Source: Bacillota bacterium
Lineage (GTDB): Bacteria > Bacillota > Dethiobacteria > DTU022
Assembly: GCA_012510625.1 (NCBI GenBank)
Contig: JAAZHP010000034.1
Location: 1 to 26,109 of the forward strand
Direction: 5' to 3'
DNA: 26,109 bases
Shown: positions 15,927 to 23,133 of the stretch, piece by piece
How positions within the stretch are numbered: position 1 is the stretch's first letter
How the letters are laid out: each line of letters begins with the position of its first letter
Translations under genes and position numbers: made by a program
The notes under the pieces: model-generated
Databases searched by the model: none
The model's input: the letters and a program-made list of their open reading frames with translations, nothing else
What the model was told of the DNA's origin: nothing

Positions 15927-16309
15927 TGGCTTTCACCTCCATACATGCCGGCAATTTCATCCCAGCCCTTTCCGGCGGCAAGTTCCCGGCCGGCCTGCAG
16001 GTAATCTTTCTTCTGTCGGGCGGCATAATCAAGAAGGACCCGGCCGATTCCTTTGCCGAGAAGGCCTCTTTTTTCGGCAGATGAGACGATGGCCTGGGCT
16101 TCCAAACTGGAGAAACCCATCCTCAAGAGCACTGAACGTTCGATGGAAGGTGACGTATGTGTATATGCCAGTTCGACAAGAGGCTCGACAATCTCCCGGG
16201 CAAGTTCCCAGAACCTCTCCTTGAGCTCCTCGTCCGATAACCCGGCCAGCCTTTTGCGCCTGGTTTCAAAATCGGATGCCCTCCCGCAGGCTAGAGAATC
16301 ATGTCGCAT
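15923..16309 (-). CDS. oraS: D-ornithine 4,5-aminomutase small subunit OraS
   Basis: A 128-residue partner of OraE, close to the usual length of about 120. Recognisable OraS segments are DFETRRKRLAGLSDEELKER, FWELAREIVEPLVELAYTHT and TPSIERSVLLRMGFSS-like SPSIERSVLLRMGFSSLEA, then GIGRVLLDYA. It has no cofactor motif of its own and serves in the OraSE complex. ATG 16309 has AGGAGG 11 bases upstream and overlaps the end of ortB by 11 bases. The stop overlaps the oraE start by 4 bases, consistent with coupled 1:1 synthesis. Confidence 0.93.
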   Translation of the reverse strand: MRHDSLACGRASDFETRRKRLAGLSDEELKERFWELAREIVEPLVELAYTHTSPSIERSVLLRMGFSSLEAQAIVSSAEKRGLLGKGIGRVLLDYAARQKKDYLQAGRELAAGKGWDEIAGMYGGESQ

Positions 16310-17729
16310 TGATCTTGACTCCTCCTATTTCCCTTATTATCCCGGCCACGTATGCTTCCGTCTCCCTGGTCTCCTCGGCCAGGAATTTCAGCTCCTGTTC
16401 GTTAACCTCGGTGGCTCCGCTTCTCTCGATGCAGTTCCGGATGTAAGAGCGGCGCATCCTATCAAGATCCATTTCTACAACACTGAGCTGAGAAAAATGC
16501 TCCGGTATGACAATCGTTTTCCCGGGGACATTCTCCCGCGGATCGCCACGCTTTACCACTATCCCGTTGGCCCTGGCAAAATTAAGCTGCGCCTGGGGAT
16601 GCTTCCCCGCCCCGGTATACTCCGTTTCCTGGACTACAACAATCTCATCCTCGGGAAGCTCCCGCGCCAGGGGGATGGCTGCAGCGAGAGAGGTATTCCC
16701 GGCGGGCCCTCTTTCCAGGCCCTCCAGTTGAGCCAGCGCCTCGGTCACATAGAATACCTCGCCCTGGGTTACAGTAACGTAGCGGTCCAGGTAGCGCATC
16801 GGCCGGGCCGCATTTTTCGGCACATCGGCCCGGTCGGGCCAGGTGGCAAAGGGAACTCCAAAGCCGGTGTGCCCGGTGGTAAATGACTTCCTGTTGAAGT
16901 CAATGTCGGAGGCCATGTGGAGACCGGAAAGGTCGACGCTGGCTCCGATGATCCGGGAATCCCTGGCTCCCGCCTGAAGGACACCCCGCGCGGTTCCGGT
17001 GACATTGCCCCCTCCGGCATGGGTGACCACGATATAAGCCGGGTCTTTGCCGTATCTCTCCCGGATCTGCTGCACCAGCTCGTAGCCCAGGGTCTCCACC
17101 CCGGAAATGCCAAAGGGGCTGTATAGAGAGGCATTAAAAAACCCTGTTTCTTCAAGCAAGACCAGGGCCAAATAAAACAATTCAGGGCCTACGCTCAATC
17201 GGACCACTTCGGCGCCGTAGGCTTCGCACTTTCGAGATTTCTCGATTATTTCAGGCTGCCCCATTTGCCGCGAGTCAAATACCTCCTGGACGACAATACA
17301 GCGCAGGTTCCGCATCGCCGCCTGGGAAGCCACCGCGGCACCGTAGTTTCCGCTGGTAGCGGCAATCACCCCCTGATAGCCGAGCTTTGCGGCGTGATAG
17401 ACCGAGACGCTGGCCCGCCTGTCCTTGAAGCTCCCGGAGGGGTTAGCCGCCTCATCCTTGATCACTATTCTCGCGCCGTATCCCTTCGGAGAGATCTGCC
17501 GAACCAGCCGGGTAATATTTTTCAACTCCAGAAGAGGAGTATTGCCCACGCCGGTTTCACGCTGGATTTCTCTCACTTCTTCTAAAGAATATCCGGCTTT
17601 CCGCATCATCCCCTCGTAATCGAAAGCCACTTTTGTCAGGATAAATTCATCGTATTCAATCCCCAGGGCCCTTTTCATGATCTCCCCGCGGCGCTCCATA
17701 ACCGCTTTATACGAAAGATCGCGCGACAT
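16299..17729 (-). CDS. ortB: 2-amino-4-oxopentanoate thiolase subunit OrtB (PLP)
   Basis: A 476-residue PLP enzyme of the threonine synthase/tryptophan synthase beta fold. The PLP lysine is K102 in NPSGSFKDR, followed by GVIAATSGNYGAAVASQAA (substrate loop), with VVTHAGGGNVTGTARG for phosphate binding. Together with OrtA it cleaves 2-amino-4-oxopentanoate with CoA to acetyl-CoA and D-alanine. ATG 17729 overlaps the ortA stop by one base (TGATG), with AAAGGAGG upstream. The reading frame stays open 66 codons further upstream inside ortA, but that extension has no family resemblance. Confidence 0.92.
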   Translation of the reverse strand: MSRDLSYKAVMERRGEIMKRALGIEYDEFILTKVAFDYEGMMRKAGYSLEEVREIQRETGVGNTPLLELKNITRLVRQISPKGYGARIVIKDEAANPSGSFKDRRASVSVYHAAKLGYQGVIAATSGNYGAAVASQAAMRNLRCIVVQEVFDSRQMGQPEIIEKSRKCEAYGAEVVRLSVGPELFYLALVLLEETGFFNASLYSPFGISGVETLGYELVQQIRERYGKDPAYIVVTHAGGGNVTGTARGVLQAGARDSRIIGASVDLSGLHMASDIDFNRKSFTTGHTGFGVPFATWPDRADVPKNAARPMRYLDRYVTVTQGEVFYVTEALAQLEGLERGPAGNTSLAAAIPLARELPEDEIVVVQETEYTGAGKHPQAQLNFARANGIVVKRGDPRENVPGKTIVIPEHFSQLSVVEMDLDRMRRSYIRNCIERSGATEVNEQELKFLAEETRETEAYVAGIIREIGGVKINAT

Positions 17730-18037
17730 CACCGCTCCCCCTCCTTTAACATGACTCGCAGCTCGGAGCCGATGGAAGACAGTTCCCGCACCGCAGGCCC
17801 AAAGGAGTGTTCGTAACCGGGATTGATCCGGGCAAGCGTGCCTTTGACCGTACGATTTGCCGGCGTCCTGATTTCTATTTCTTCGCCGATCTTCTTTGGG
17901 CTGAGCGCCCATCCGTTGATCCGGCATTCCAGGGGAACTTTGCGGGTTTCGGGGGGAAGATCCCCGGAGCGTGATGCGGGGTCCAGGACAATATAATGAA
18001 TCTCTACCCAGTCACCCTGCCGGCATTTATCTGTCAT
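17729..18037 (-). CDS. ortA: 2-amino-4-oxopentanoate thiolase subunit OrtA
   Basis: A 102-residue small subunit of the OrtAB thiolase. The family pattern is seen in GDWVEIHYIVLDPASRSGDLPPETRKVPLE, then INGWAL, GEEIEIRTPANRTVKGTL, and PGYEHSFGPAVRELSSIG. It has no catalytic cofactor of its own; it is needed with OrtB for the CoA-dependent cleavage. The ribosome binding site GAGGTGAT is close to the ATG. It lies 64 bases after ord and overlaps ortB by one base. Confidence 0.9.
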   Translation of the reverse strand: MTDKCRQGDWVEIHYIVLDPASRSGDLPPETRKVPLECRINGWALSPKKIGEEIEIRTPANRTVKGTLARINPGYEHSFGPAVRELSSIGSELRVMLKEGER

Positions 18038-18101
18038 TGAAGATCACCTCACAGGCTCTATTATGGCTCTTACTGTGGGCAGGATGAACGATTCACTCTA
18101 T

Positions 18102-19127
18102 CTATTGATTTTTGATTAATCCGGGCAGTCCGCGCGGCACAGGCAGATCCGCCATTGTCACCAGGCCGCGTGGGCCATTTATGACCAGGGGAATCATATT
18201 TACGGCGATGGCTATGGTGCCAATGCCTCCGGGAATCTCCGGTTCAATGGCCATCTTGACCGGCGGGTCTCCGTCGATGGCAATATAGTCTCCCGTGTTG
18301 ATATCCTCATCTTCCGGGCAAACCTGCTGGGGATGTTCCAGAAAAATAAGCTCTTTGCCGCCTCTATAAGCCCTGGCGGTGTGACGGCATCCGGCTACAT
18401 TCCCCGGCGCCACGGTCACATATTTTGTTTTCCGCTCCACTCTCGATACGATTGGCTCCCTCTCTTCAACAATGTCGTCAATTTCCCAGCCGAGAGCTTT
18501 GCTGATCAACATTACCGACTGTCTAAACCCGATATGGCCCACAATTTCTCCCGATTCCAGCCCTGCGGCAAACTCTTCCGGGGTGACTCCAACGCCCTGT
18601 GTCCGCATAACCGTGGGACCAAAAGGAGCAAGGTTATTCACCCTCTTGCCGTGAATATGGCGTACCTCCCGGCAGATGCCTGTAAGGGCGATAATCAGGG
18701 TGTCAAGAATAAAACCGGGATTAATCCCCGTTCCCAGAACGGTGTTGCCCTGCTTGCGGGCAAGGCGGTCGATCTCATTGGACAGCTCTTCCGAAGCCGC
18801 CCAGGGGTAAGCCATCTCTTCGGCAATGGTGATTACATCTGCATGTTCCTTCAGGGCATGTTTAATCTGCGGCGCCACCTCTTTAACCGAGGAGTGTGTG
18901 GCGATGAGCGCCAGGTCAGGCTTGCTGTGAAATGCCTCTTCAGGATCTGTGGTTACTTTAACTCCCACCGGGGAAAGGCCGGCAATCTCACCCAGGTCCC
19001 GCCCCGCCTTTTCAGAACGCCGGGCGATGGCCGCGACGACGCGCACATTTTCCATAGACAGCAGCATCCGGGCCATCCCGCTGCCCATGGCGCCGAGGCC
19101 CCAGATCAGCACCCTTACTTCAGACAT
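18102..19127 (-). CDS. ord: 2,4-diaminopentanoate dehydrogenase (Ord)
   Basis: A 341-residue NAD(P)-dependent dehydrogenase that oxidatively deaminates 2,4-diaminopentanoate to 2-amino-4-oxopentanoate, releasing ammonia. The N-terminal dinucleotide fold begins VRVLIWGLGAMGSGMARML (GxGxxG). The central part, TVLGTGINPGFILDTLIIAL and GLESGEIVGHIGFRQSV, resembles the dihydrodipicolinate reductase-like Ord family, whose members are about 340 residues. ATG 19127 is chosen because AAAGGGG lies 8 bases upstream and it gives family length; an in-frame start at 19211 would add 28 residues. It is the first gene of the ornithine operon. The promoter is not clear: the sequence before it is AT-rich, with TATTAT on the minus strand but no convincing -35. 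Confidence 0.9.
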   Translation of the reverse strand: MSEVRVLIWGLGAMGSGMARMLLSMENVRVVAAIARRSEKAGRDLGEIAGLSPVGVKVTTDPEEAFHSKPDLALIATHSSVKEVAPQIKHALKEHADVITIAEEMAYPWAASEELSNEIDRLARKQGNTVLGTGINPGFILDTLIIALTGICREVRHIHGKRVNNLAPFGPTVMRTQGVGVTPEEFAAGLESGEIVGHIGFRQSVMLISKALGWEIDDIVEEREPIVSRVERKTKYVTVAPGNVAGCRHTARAYRGGKELIFLEHPQQVCPEDEDINTGDYIAIDGDPPVKMAIEPEIPGGIGTIAIAVNMIPLVINGPRGLVTMADLPVPRGLPGLIKNQ

Positions 19128-19200
19128 AACCCAACCCCTTTCTAAGATAATAGGTATAAATTCCATTACATGATATCTTCTTGAACAAGTAGATAATTCC

Positions 19201-19215
19201 TTCTTTAACAAAGAA
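19201..19215. repeat. Inverted repeat upstream of ord
   Basis: TTCTTT-AAC-AAAGAA, perfect 6-bp arms, 74 bases before the ord start in the divergent ord/PLC region. A possible operator. The rest of 19128-19375 shows nothing recognisable. Confidence 0.3.
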
Positions 19216-19377
19216 ACGGGCGCCCATGGGCCTTCCTTAGCGCACCATTGCCCTTTTTAACCGAACAGCTTCTAATTTCCACTAATTCTTCAAAAACAGA
19301 GACTTCGTTCCAGGAGGCATTGTTTGCCCACAACGACAGGGAACAAGCCTTTAAAGCATGAACGATCCGGCTAAATA

Positions 19378-19386
19378 TGGTATAAT
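19378..19386 (+). promoter_or_regulatory. Extended -10 promoter of the PLC-like gene
   Basis: TGG followed by TATAAT at 19381-19386, about 30 bases before the ATG. There is no good -35 at the expected distance, so the element would act as an extended -10 promoter. Confidence 0.5.
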
Positions 19387-19415
19387 TTAGATAAGACAGA
19401 AATCAGGAGAAGGAA

Positions 19416-20531
19416 ATGCGCCGTATTGCTAAAAAGATTGCCCTGGCCATAGCCCTGGTTGTAGGCTCTCTTCTGCTCATCTTAGCGGGGCTGGTAATCT
19501 ATTTCAATCTTATCCGGGCTGCCGATATCAACAAGCAGATGGAACATATGGCTGCGTTGCATCTAATCTACGATGAAGATTATACCCCCGTAGATGAGCA
19601 GAAATTTGTCAATTTCGACTTAAAGGATAGCTCTCTCAGGCTAAACGAAATCCAAATCCTGGCCACCCATAACAGCTACAAGAAGCTTGGCTCCCCCATA
19701 GGCAAGTTATTAATTGGCCTCTTCCATAGTTTTGATGAAGCCAATGCCCTGAAATACCATAACAACAGCTTGACCGAGCAGCTAAACCATGGCGTGAGAA
19801 GTTTTGAGCTCGATCTGCGCTTTCGCAAAGGAGATTTTGAAGTTATACACGTGCCGCTGGTAGACAACAGCAGCACCGCGCCCAAATTTAACCTGGCCCT
19901 GGATGAAATACGGCTGTGGTCCAGTCACAACCCAGATCATATTCCCATTATGATCCTGCTTGAGCTAAAAGACGATTTCATGTTCCTTGATCCCGCGCTC
20001 AGCGATTTTACCCAATTGGAGCTGTCCCGGCTCGATGGCTTAATCAAAGAAACATTTGGAGACAAGCTCTTTGCTCCCGGAGACATAGCCATCCCCGGCT
20101 ACTCACTGAACCAGGCAGTCCGCGAAAACGGGTGGCCGCCGCTAAATGAGCTGCTGGGCAAAGTCATCTTCATCCTGCACCCGGGCAAATACACGGACAT
20201 GTATATATCGCTGGACCCCGGCTTTGCCACACTGGCCATGTTCCCGGCGGCATCGAATACAGACATAGACAATAGCTATGCCTCTTTCATAGTCCACAAC
20301 GATCCCCAGGTGGATTTAATTAGGAGGCTTATCAGTGACAACTACATAGTCCGGACCAGGCTGGACAGCAACTTGAATATAGATGAAGCCCGCTTCAGGA
20401 ACGGGATGGCCAGCGGAGCCCAAATCCTAACCACGGACTACGGCCCGAACCATAATTTCAAGCATACCGATTACGTGGCCTATCCGGAAAAAGATTACCC
20501 GGTCATAGCCAACAGCTGCATGCTAGACTAA
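19416..20531 (+). CDS. Membrane-anchored PI-PLC-like phosphodiesterase (Ca2+-dependent PLC-C1 type)
   Basis: A 371-residue protein with an N-terminal membrane anchor or uncleaved signal (about 9-31), so the enzyme part should lie outside the membrane. The catalytic half resembles Ca2+-dependent phosphoinositide phospholipase C of bacteria: NEIQILATHNSYK with His85, LTEQLNHGVRSFELDLR with Glu131 and Asp133 as metal-ligand candidates, FEVIHVPLVD with His145 as the second catalytic histidine, and HIPIMILLELKD, where an acidic metal ligand is expected. ATG follows AGGAGAAGGAA. It is a single gene between divergent and downstream operons. The substrate is unknown; a glycerophospholipid or inositol-type headgroup is possible. 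Confidence 0.75.
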   Translation: MRRIAKKIALAIALVVGSLLLILAGLVIYFNLIRAADINKQMEHMAALHLIYDEDYTPVDEQKFVNFDLKDSSLRLNEIQILATHNSYKKLGSPIGKLLIGLFHSFDEANALKYHNNSLTEQLNHGVRSFELDLRFRKGDFEVIHVPLVDNSSTAPKFNLALDEIRLWSSHNPDHIPIMILLELKDDFMFLDPALSDFTQLELSRLDGLIKETFGDKLFAPGDIAIPGYSLNQAVRENGWPPLNELLGKVIFILHPGKYTDMYISLDPGFATLAMFPAASNTDIDNSYASFIVHNDPQVDLIRRLISDNYIVRTRLDSNLNIDEARFRNGMASGAQILTTDYGPNHNFKHTDYVAYPEKDYPVIANSCMLD

Positions 20532-20547
20532 GATGTCAGGCCAGGCG

Positions 20548-20589
20548 GGGTCCGCCCCCAGAAAATCGGCCCGCCGGGAAAGCGGACCC
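20548..20589 (+). terminator. Probable terminator after the PLC-like gene
   Basis: An outer stem GGGTCCGC / GCGGACCC encloses a second GC-rich inner part, and is followed by GTTAAAATTTTCC. The U-tract is imperfect, but the stem begins 17 bases after the stop. Confidence 0.5.
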
Positions 20590-20647
20590 GTTAAAATTTT
20601 CCTTTTTCTTTTCAAAGGCTATGGGCCGGCGTGACAACCCTTAACCC

Positions 20648-20675
20648 TTGCCAGGCCGGCAAATTGTGATAAAAT
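20648..20675 (+). promoter_or_regulatory. Promoter of the thiamine salvage operon
   Basis: TTGCCA at 20648-20653, a 16-base spacer, and TAAAAT at 20670-20675. It places the transcript start just before the riboswitch. Confidence 0.55.
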
Positions 20676-20700
20676 GAAAATAAAATAACATCCGCATAGT

Positions 20701-20806
20701 TCTTCCCCGGGAGCTTGGAGAAACCAGGCTGAGATCTCCCCTTGCCTACGGCTGTGGGGGTAACCGGTGAACCTGATCCTGGATAATACCGGCGCAGGAA
20801 GGGAAG
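20701..20806 (+). ncRNA. TPP riboswitch (THI element)
   Basis: Contains the invariant CTGAGA (20729-20734) and GAACCTGATC (20769-20778), followed by GGATAATACCGGCGCAGGAAGGGAAG. The 5' CTTCCC near 20702 pairs with the 3' GGGAAG at 20801-20806 to close helix P1. It lies upstream of thiM-thiE-thiD. With the terminator that follows, TPP binding should stop transcription before thiM. Confidence 0.96.
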
Positions 20807-20817
20807 AGGCATCTTTG

Positions 20818-20842
20818 AATCCACCCGCCGGGTGGATTTTTC
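20818..20842 (+). terminator. Riboswitch-controlled intrinsic terminator
   Basis: A 9-bp stem AATCCACCC / GGGTGGATT with a 3-nt loop, followed by TTTC, 11 bases after the riboswitch and 31 bases before the thiM start. This is the usual layout for transcription attenuation. I did not resolve the competing antiterminator pairing. Confidence 0.85.
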
Positions 20843-20873
20843 ATGCAACAAGGGCTTGAGGAGGTTAATAAAA

Positions 20874-21677
20874 ATGAAAGTTGAAGCCGGAGCAATCTGG
20901 GCGGACGTGGTTAAAATAAGGGAGGAGGCCCCCCTGATTCATAATATCACCAACTACGTGGTGATGAATTCGACGGCCAATGCGCTTCTGGCCCTGGGCG
21001 CCTCCCCGGTAATGGCTCACTCCGAAGAGGAAGCTGCAGATATGGTGAAAATTGCCCGCTCGCTGGTGATCAACATCGGCACCCTCAGCCCGGCCTGGGT
21101 TCGGGCGATGGGTAAAGCGGCGGCGCAGGCGAAAGAACAGGGTGTGCCCGTTATCCTTGACCCGGTAGGAGCGGGGGCTACACCCTACCGCAGCCGCACG
21201 GCGCGTGAGCTGCTGTCCGGGGGGGGCGCCTATATCATCCGGGGCAACGCCTCGGAGATCCGAGCTCTCGTTGAGAGCGGAGCCACGACCAAGGGCGTGG
21301 ACAGCACTTCCGCAGCTGAGGATTCGATCCGGGCGGCGCGCGAACTGGCCCGCGCCCACCGCTGCACCGTCTGCGTAAGCGGCGCCACCGATTATATCAT
21401 CACCGGTGAACATACAATAAAGGTGCTAAACGGTCACCCCATGATGCCGCGCGTCACCGGGCTGGGCTGCACCGCAAGCGCGCTTTGCGGCGCCTTTGCC
21501 GCGGTCAACCGCTCCCCGCACCTGGCCGCAGCCCATGCCATGGCCGTAATGGGCATCGCCGGGGAGATTGCGGCGGAGCAGGCAAGCGGCCCGGGCAGCC
21601 TGCAGCTGCATTTTATTGACGCACTCTATAACCTGTCCCTGGAGCAAATTGAGAGAAAGCTGCGTGTAGAATCATGA
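20874..21677 (+). CDS. thiM: Hydroxyethylthiazole kinase ThiM
   Basis: A 267-residue ribokinase-like enzyme that phosphorylates 4-methyl-5-(2-hydroxyethyl)thiazole for thiamine salvage. Diagnostic segments are PLIHNITNYVVMNSTANALL near the N-terminus, GASPVMAHSEEEAADM, VILDPVGAGATPYR, RGNASEI, and VTGLGCTASAL with the catalytic-site Cys199. Length is normal. ATG 20874 is chosen for its GAGGAGG ribosome binding site; the frame is open 14 codons upstream into the terminator. It is the first gene after the TPP riboswitch, and its stop overlaps the thiE start (ATGA). Confidence 0.95.
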   Translation: MKVEAGAIWADVVKIREEAPLIHNITNYVVMNSTANALLALGASPVMAHSEEEAADMVKIARSLVINIGTLSPAWVRAMGKAAAQAKEQGVPVILDPVGAGATPYRSRTARELLSGGGAYIIRGNASEIRALVESGATTKGVDSTSAAEDSIRAARELARAHRCTVCVSGATDYIITGEHTIKVLNGHPMMPRVTGLGCTASALCGAFAAVNRSPHLAAAHAMAVMGIAGEIAAEQASGPGSLQLHFIDALYNLSLEQIERKLRVES

Positions 21678-22327
21678 GCCTGGGAGAACTTTACCTGGTC
21701 ACCGACCGTGCCCTAAGCGGGAGCCGGCCCCTGGAAGAGCTGGTCGCCCGCGCGGTGCGTGGCGGCGTCTCCATAGTGCAGCTGCGTGAGAAGGAGGCCT
21801 CCACCCGCTATTTCGTGGAGGCGGCTGCGCGTATGAAGAGCCTGCTTGATCCCCTGGGTGTTCCCCTCCTCATTAACGACCGCGTGGATGTGGCCCTGGC
21901 CGTGGGCGCAGCCGGGGTGCATATCGGGCAGGAAGATATGCCCTACCCCCTTGCAAGGCGCCTGCTGGGACCGCAGGCAATCATCGGTCTTTCGGTGGAG
22001 ACAGAGGCGCAGGTTCTGGAAGCCGAGGCTTTTGACGTTAATTACCTGGCGGTGAGCCCTGTTTTCCTCACCCCAACGAAGACCGATACCCGCGGGAGCT
22101 GGGGGCTGGAAGGCCTGGCCCGCGTGCGCCGGCTCTCCCGGCACCGGCTGGTGGCCATAGGCGGACTGAATTCGAGGAATGCCGCTGATGCTGTCACCGC
22201 AGGCGCCGACAGCATCGCCGTAGTCTCGGCCATTTGCGCAGCCCCCGATCCGGAGGCGGCCGCCGCTGAATTAAAAAACATCATCCGCGCCTCCCTTGCG
22301 GCGCGCGCGAAAGGAGAAATACGTTGA
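21674..22327 (+). CDS. thiE: Thiamine-phosphate synthase ThiE
   Basis: A 217-residue TIM-barrel enzyme that joins HMP pyrophosphate and HET phosphate to thiamine monophosphate. Family segments are LYLVTDRALSG, VSIVQLREKEASTR, LLINDRVDVALAVGAAGVHI, GQEDMP, VNYLAVSPVFLTPTKTD and VAIGGLNSRNA. Length is standard. It overlaps thiM by 4 bases and is followed by thiD at a TTGA junction, so the three are translated from one mRNA. Confidence 0.95.
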   Translation: MSLGELYLVTDRALSGSRPLEELVARAVRGGVSIVQLREKEASTRYFVEAAARMKSLLDPLGVPLLINDRVDVALAVGAAGVHIGQEDMPYPLARRLLGPQAIIGLSVETEAQVLEAEAFDVNYLAVSPVFLTPTKTDTRGSWGLEGLARVRRLSRHRLVAIGGLNSRNAADAVTAGADSIAVVSAICAAPDPEAAAAELKNIIRASLAARAKGEIR

Positions 22328-23133
22328 AAAGCTACCACCTCGCTTTGACCGTCGCCGGCTCCGACAGCGGCGGCGGAGCAGGAATCCAGGCAGATCTGAA
22401 GACCTTTGCCGCACTGGGCTGCTACGGTATGTCGGTAATTACAGCCCTGACAGCCCAGAACACCGTTGGCGTAAGCGCCATCCACCCCGTTCCGCCGGCA
22501 TTTGTCGCCCGGCAGCTCGATGATGTGCTGGAAGATATCGGGGCCGATGCGGTAAAAATCGGCATGCTCCATAATCCCGAAGTAATCCGGACCGTTGCCG
22601 TTAAGCTGCGACGCCACCAGGCGCCCAACATTGTGCTCGATCCGGTAATGGTAGCCAAGAGCGGGGATCGCCTGCTCCAGGATGAGGCGGTTGAAGCACT
22701 GAAGGAGGAACTGCTGCCCCTCGTCACTGTTATCACCCCCAACCTGCCGGAGGCGGCGGTCCTTCTCGGTAGGCCCATCGAAGGACCGGAGGCGATGGAG
22801 AGAGCAGCCCGCGACCTGGCCCGGATGGGACCGGCGGCGGTCCTGCTCAAAGGCGGCCACCTGGAGGGTGAACGCTGCCCCGATCTTCTCTACGTGCGGC
22901 AGGAGGATAAAACCACCCTTTTTGATGCCTCGCGAGTGGAGACAAAGAATACGCACGGCACCGGCTGCACCCTCTCCTCTGCTATCGCCGCCGGCCTGGC
23001 CCGCGGGCTCGGCCTGGCTGATGCCGTAGGCCGGGCCAAGGAGTATCTCACCGGCGCCCTGCGGAGAGGATCAGAATACCGGCTCGGCCGCGGGCACGGG
23101 CCGGTCCACCACTTTTGGGAGTATTGGTCTTGA
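22324..23133 (+). CDS. thiD: Hydroxymethylpyrimidine / HMP-phosphate kinase ThiD
   Basis: A 269-residue ribokinase-fold enzyme that phosphorylates HMP twice to HMP pyrophosphate for ThiE. It opens LTVAGSDSGGGAGIQADLKTF, has MSVITALTAQNTVGV, VLDPVMVAKSGDRLL and TPNLPEAAVLLG, and ends with KNTHGTGCTLSSAIAAGLARG (Cys215), all typical of ThiD. The start is TTG, overlapping the thiE stop by 4 bases, with AAGGAG 7 bases upstream. It completes the salvage set with ThiM and ThiE; no thiC or thiG is present in the window. Confidence 0.95.
   Translation: MKSYHLALTVAGSDSGGGAGIQADLKTFAALGCYGMSVITALTAQNTVGVSAIHPVPPAFVARQLDDVLEDIGADAVKIGMLHNPEVIRTVAVKLRRHQAPNIVLDPVMVAKSGDRLLQDEAVEALKEELLPLVTVITPNLPEAAVLLGRPIEGPEAMERAARDLARMGPAAVLLKGGHLEGERCPDLLYVRQEDKTTLFDASRVETKNTHGTGCTLSSAIAAGLARGLGLADAVGRAKEYLTGALRRGSEYRLGRGHGPVHHFWEYWS

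Noticed and set aside
15156..16004. 282-codon plus-strand open frame opposite oraE/oraS
   Set aside because: It lies antisense to the well-conserved aminomutase genes; its translation is rich in His, Gly and Pro with no recognisable domain.
16053..16886. 277-codon plus-strand open frame opposite ortB/oraS
   Set aside because: A shadow frame across two genuine overlapping genes.
17730..17927. 66-codon N-terminal extension of OrtB
   Set aside because: It lies wholly within ortA, has no family resemblance, and a strong AAAGGAGG with TGATG overlap supports the ATG at 17729.
18333..19145. 270-codon plus-strand open frame opposite ord
   Set aside because: Antisense to a recognisable dehydrogenase with a good ribosome binding site; no protein-like pattern in the translation.
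22042..22956. Long open frame of 304 codons on the minus strand opposite thiE/thiD
   Set aside because: It is antisense to two clearly recognisable enzymes in GC-rich DNA, crosses their junction, and its translation shows no family-like motifs.
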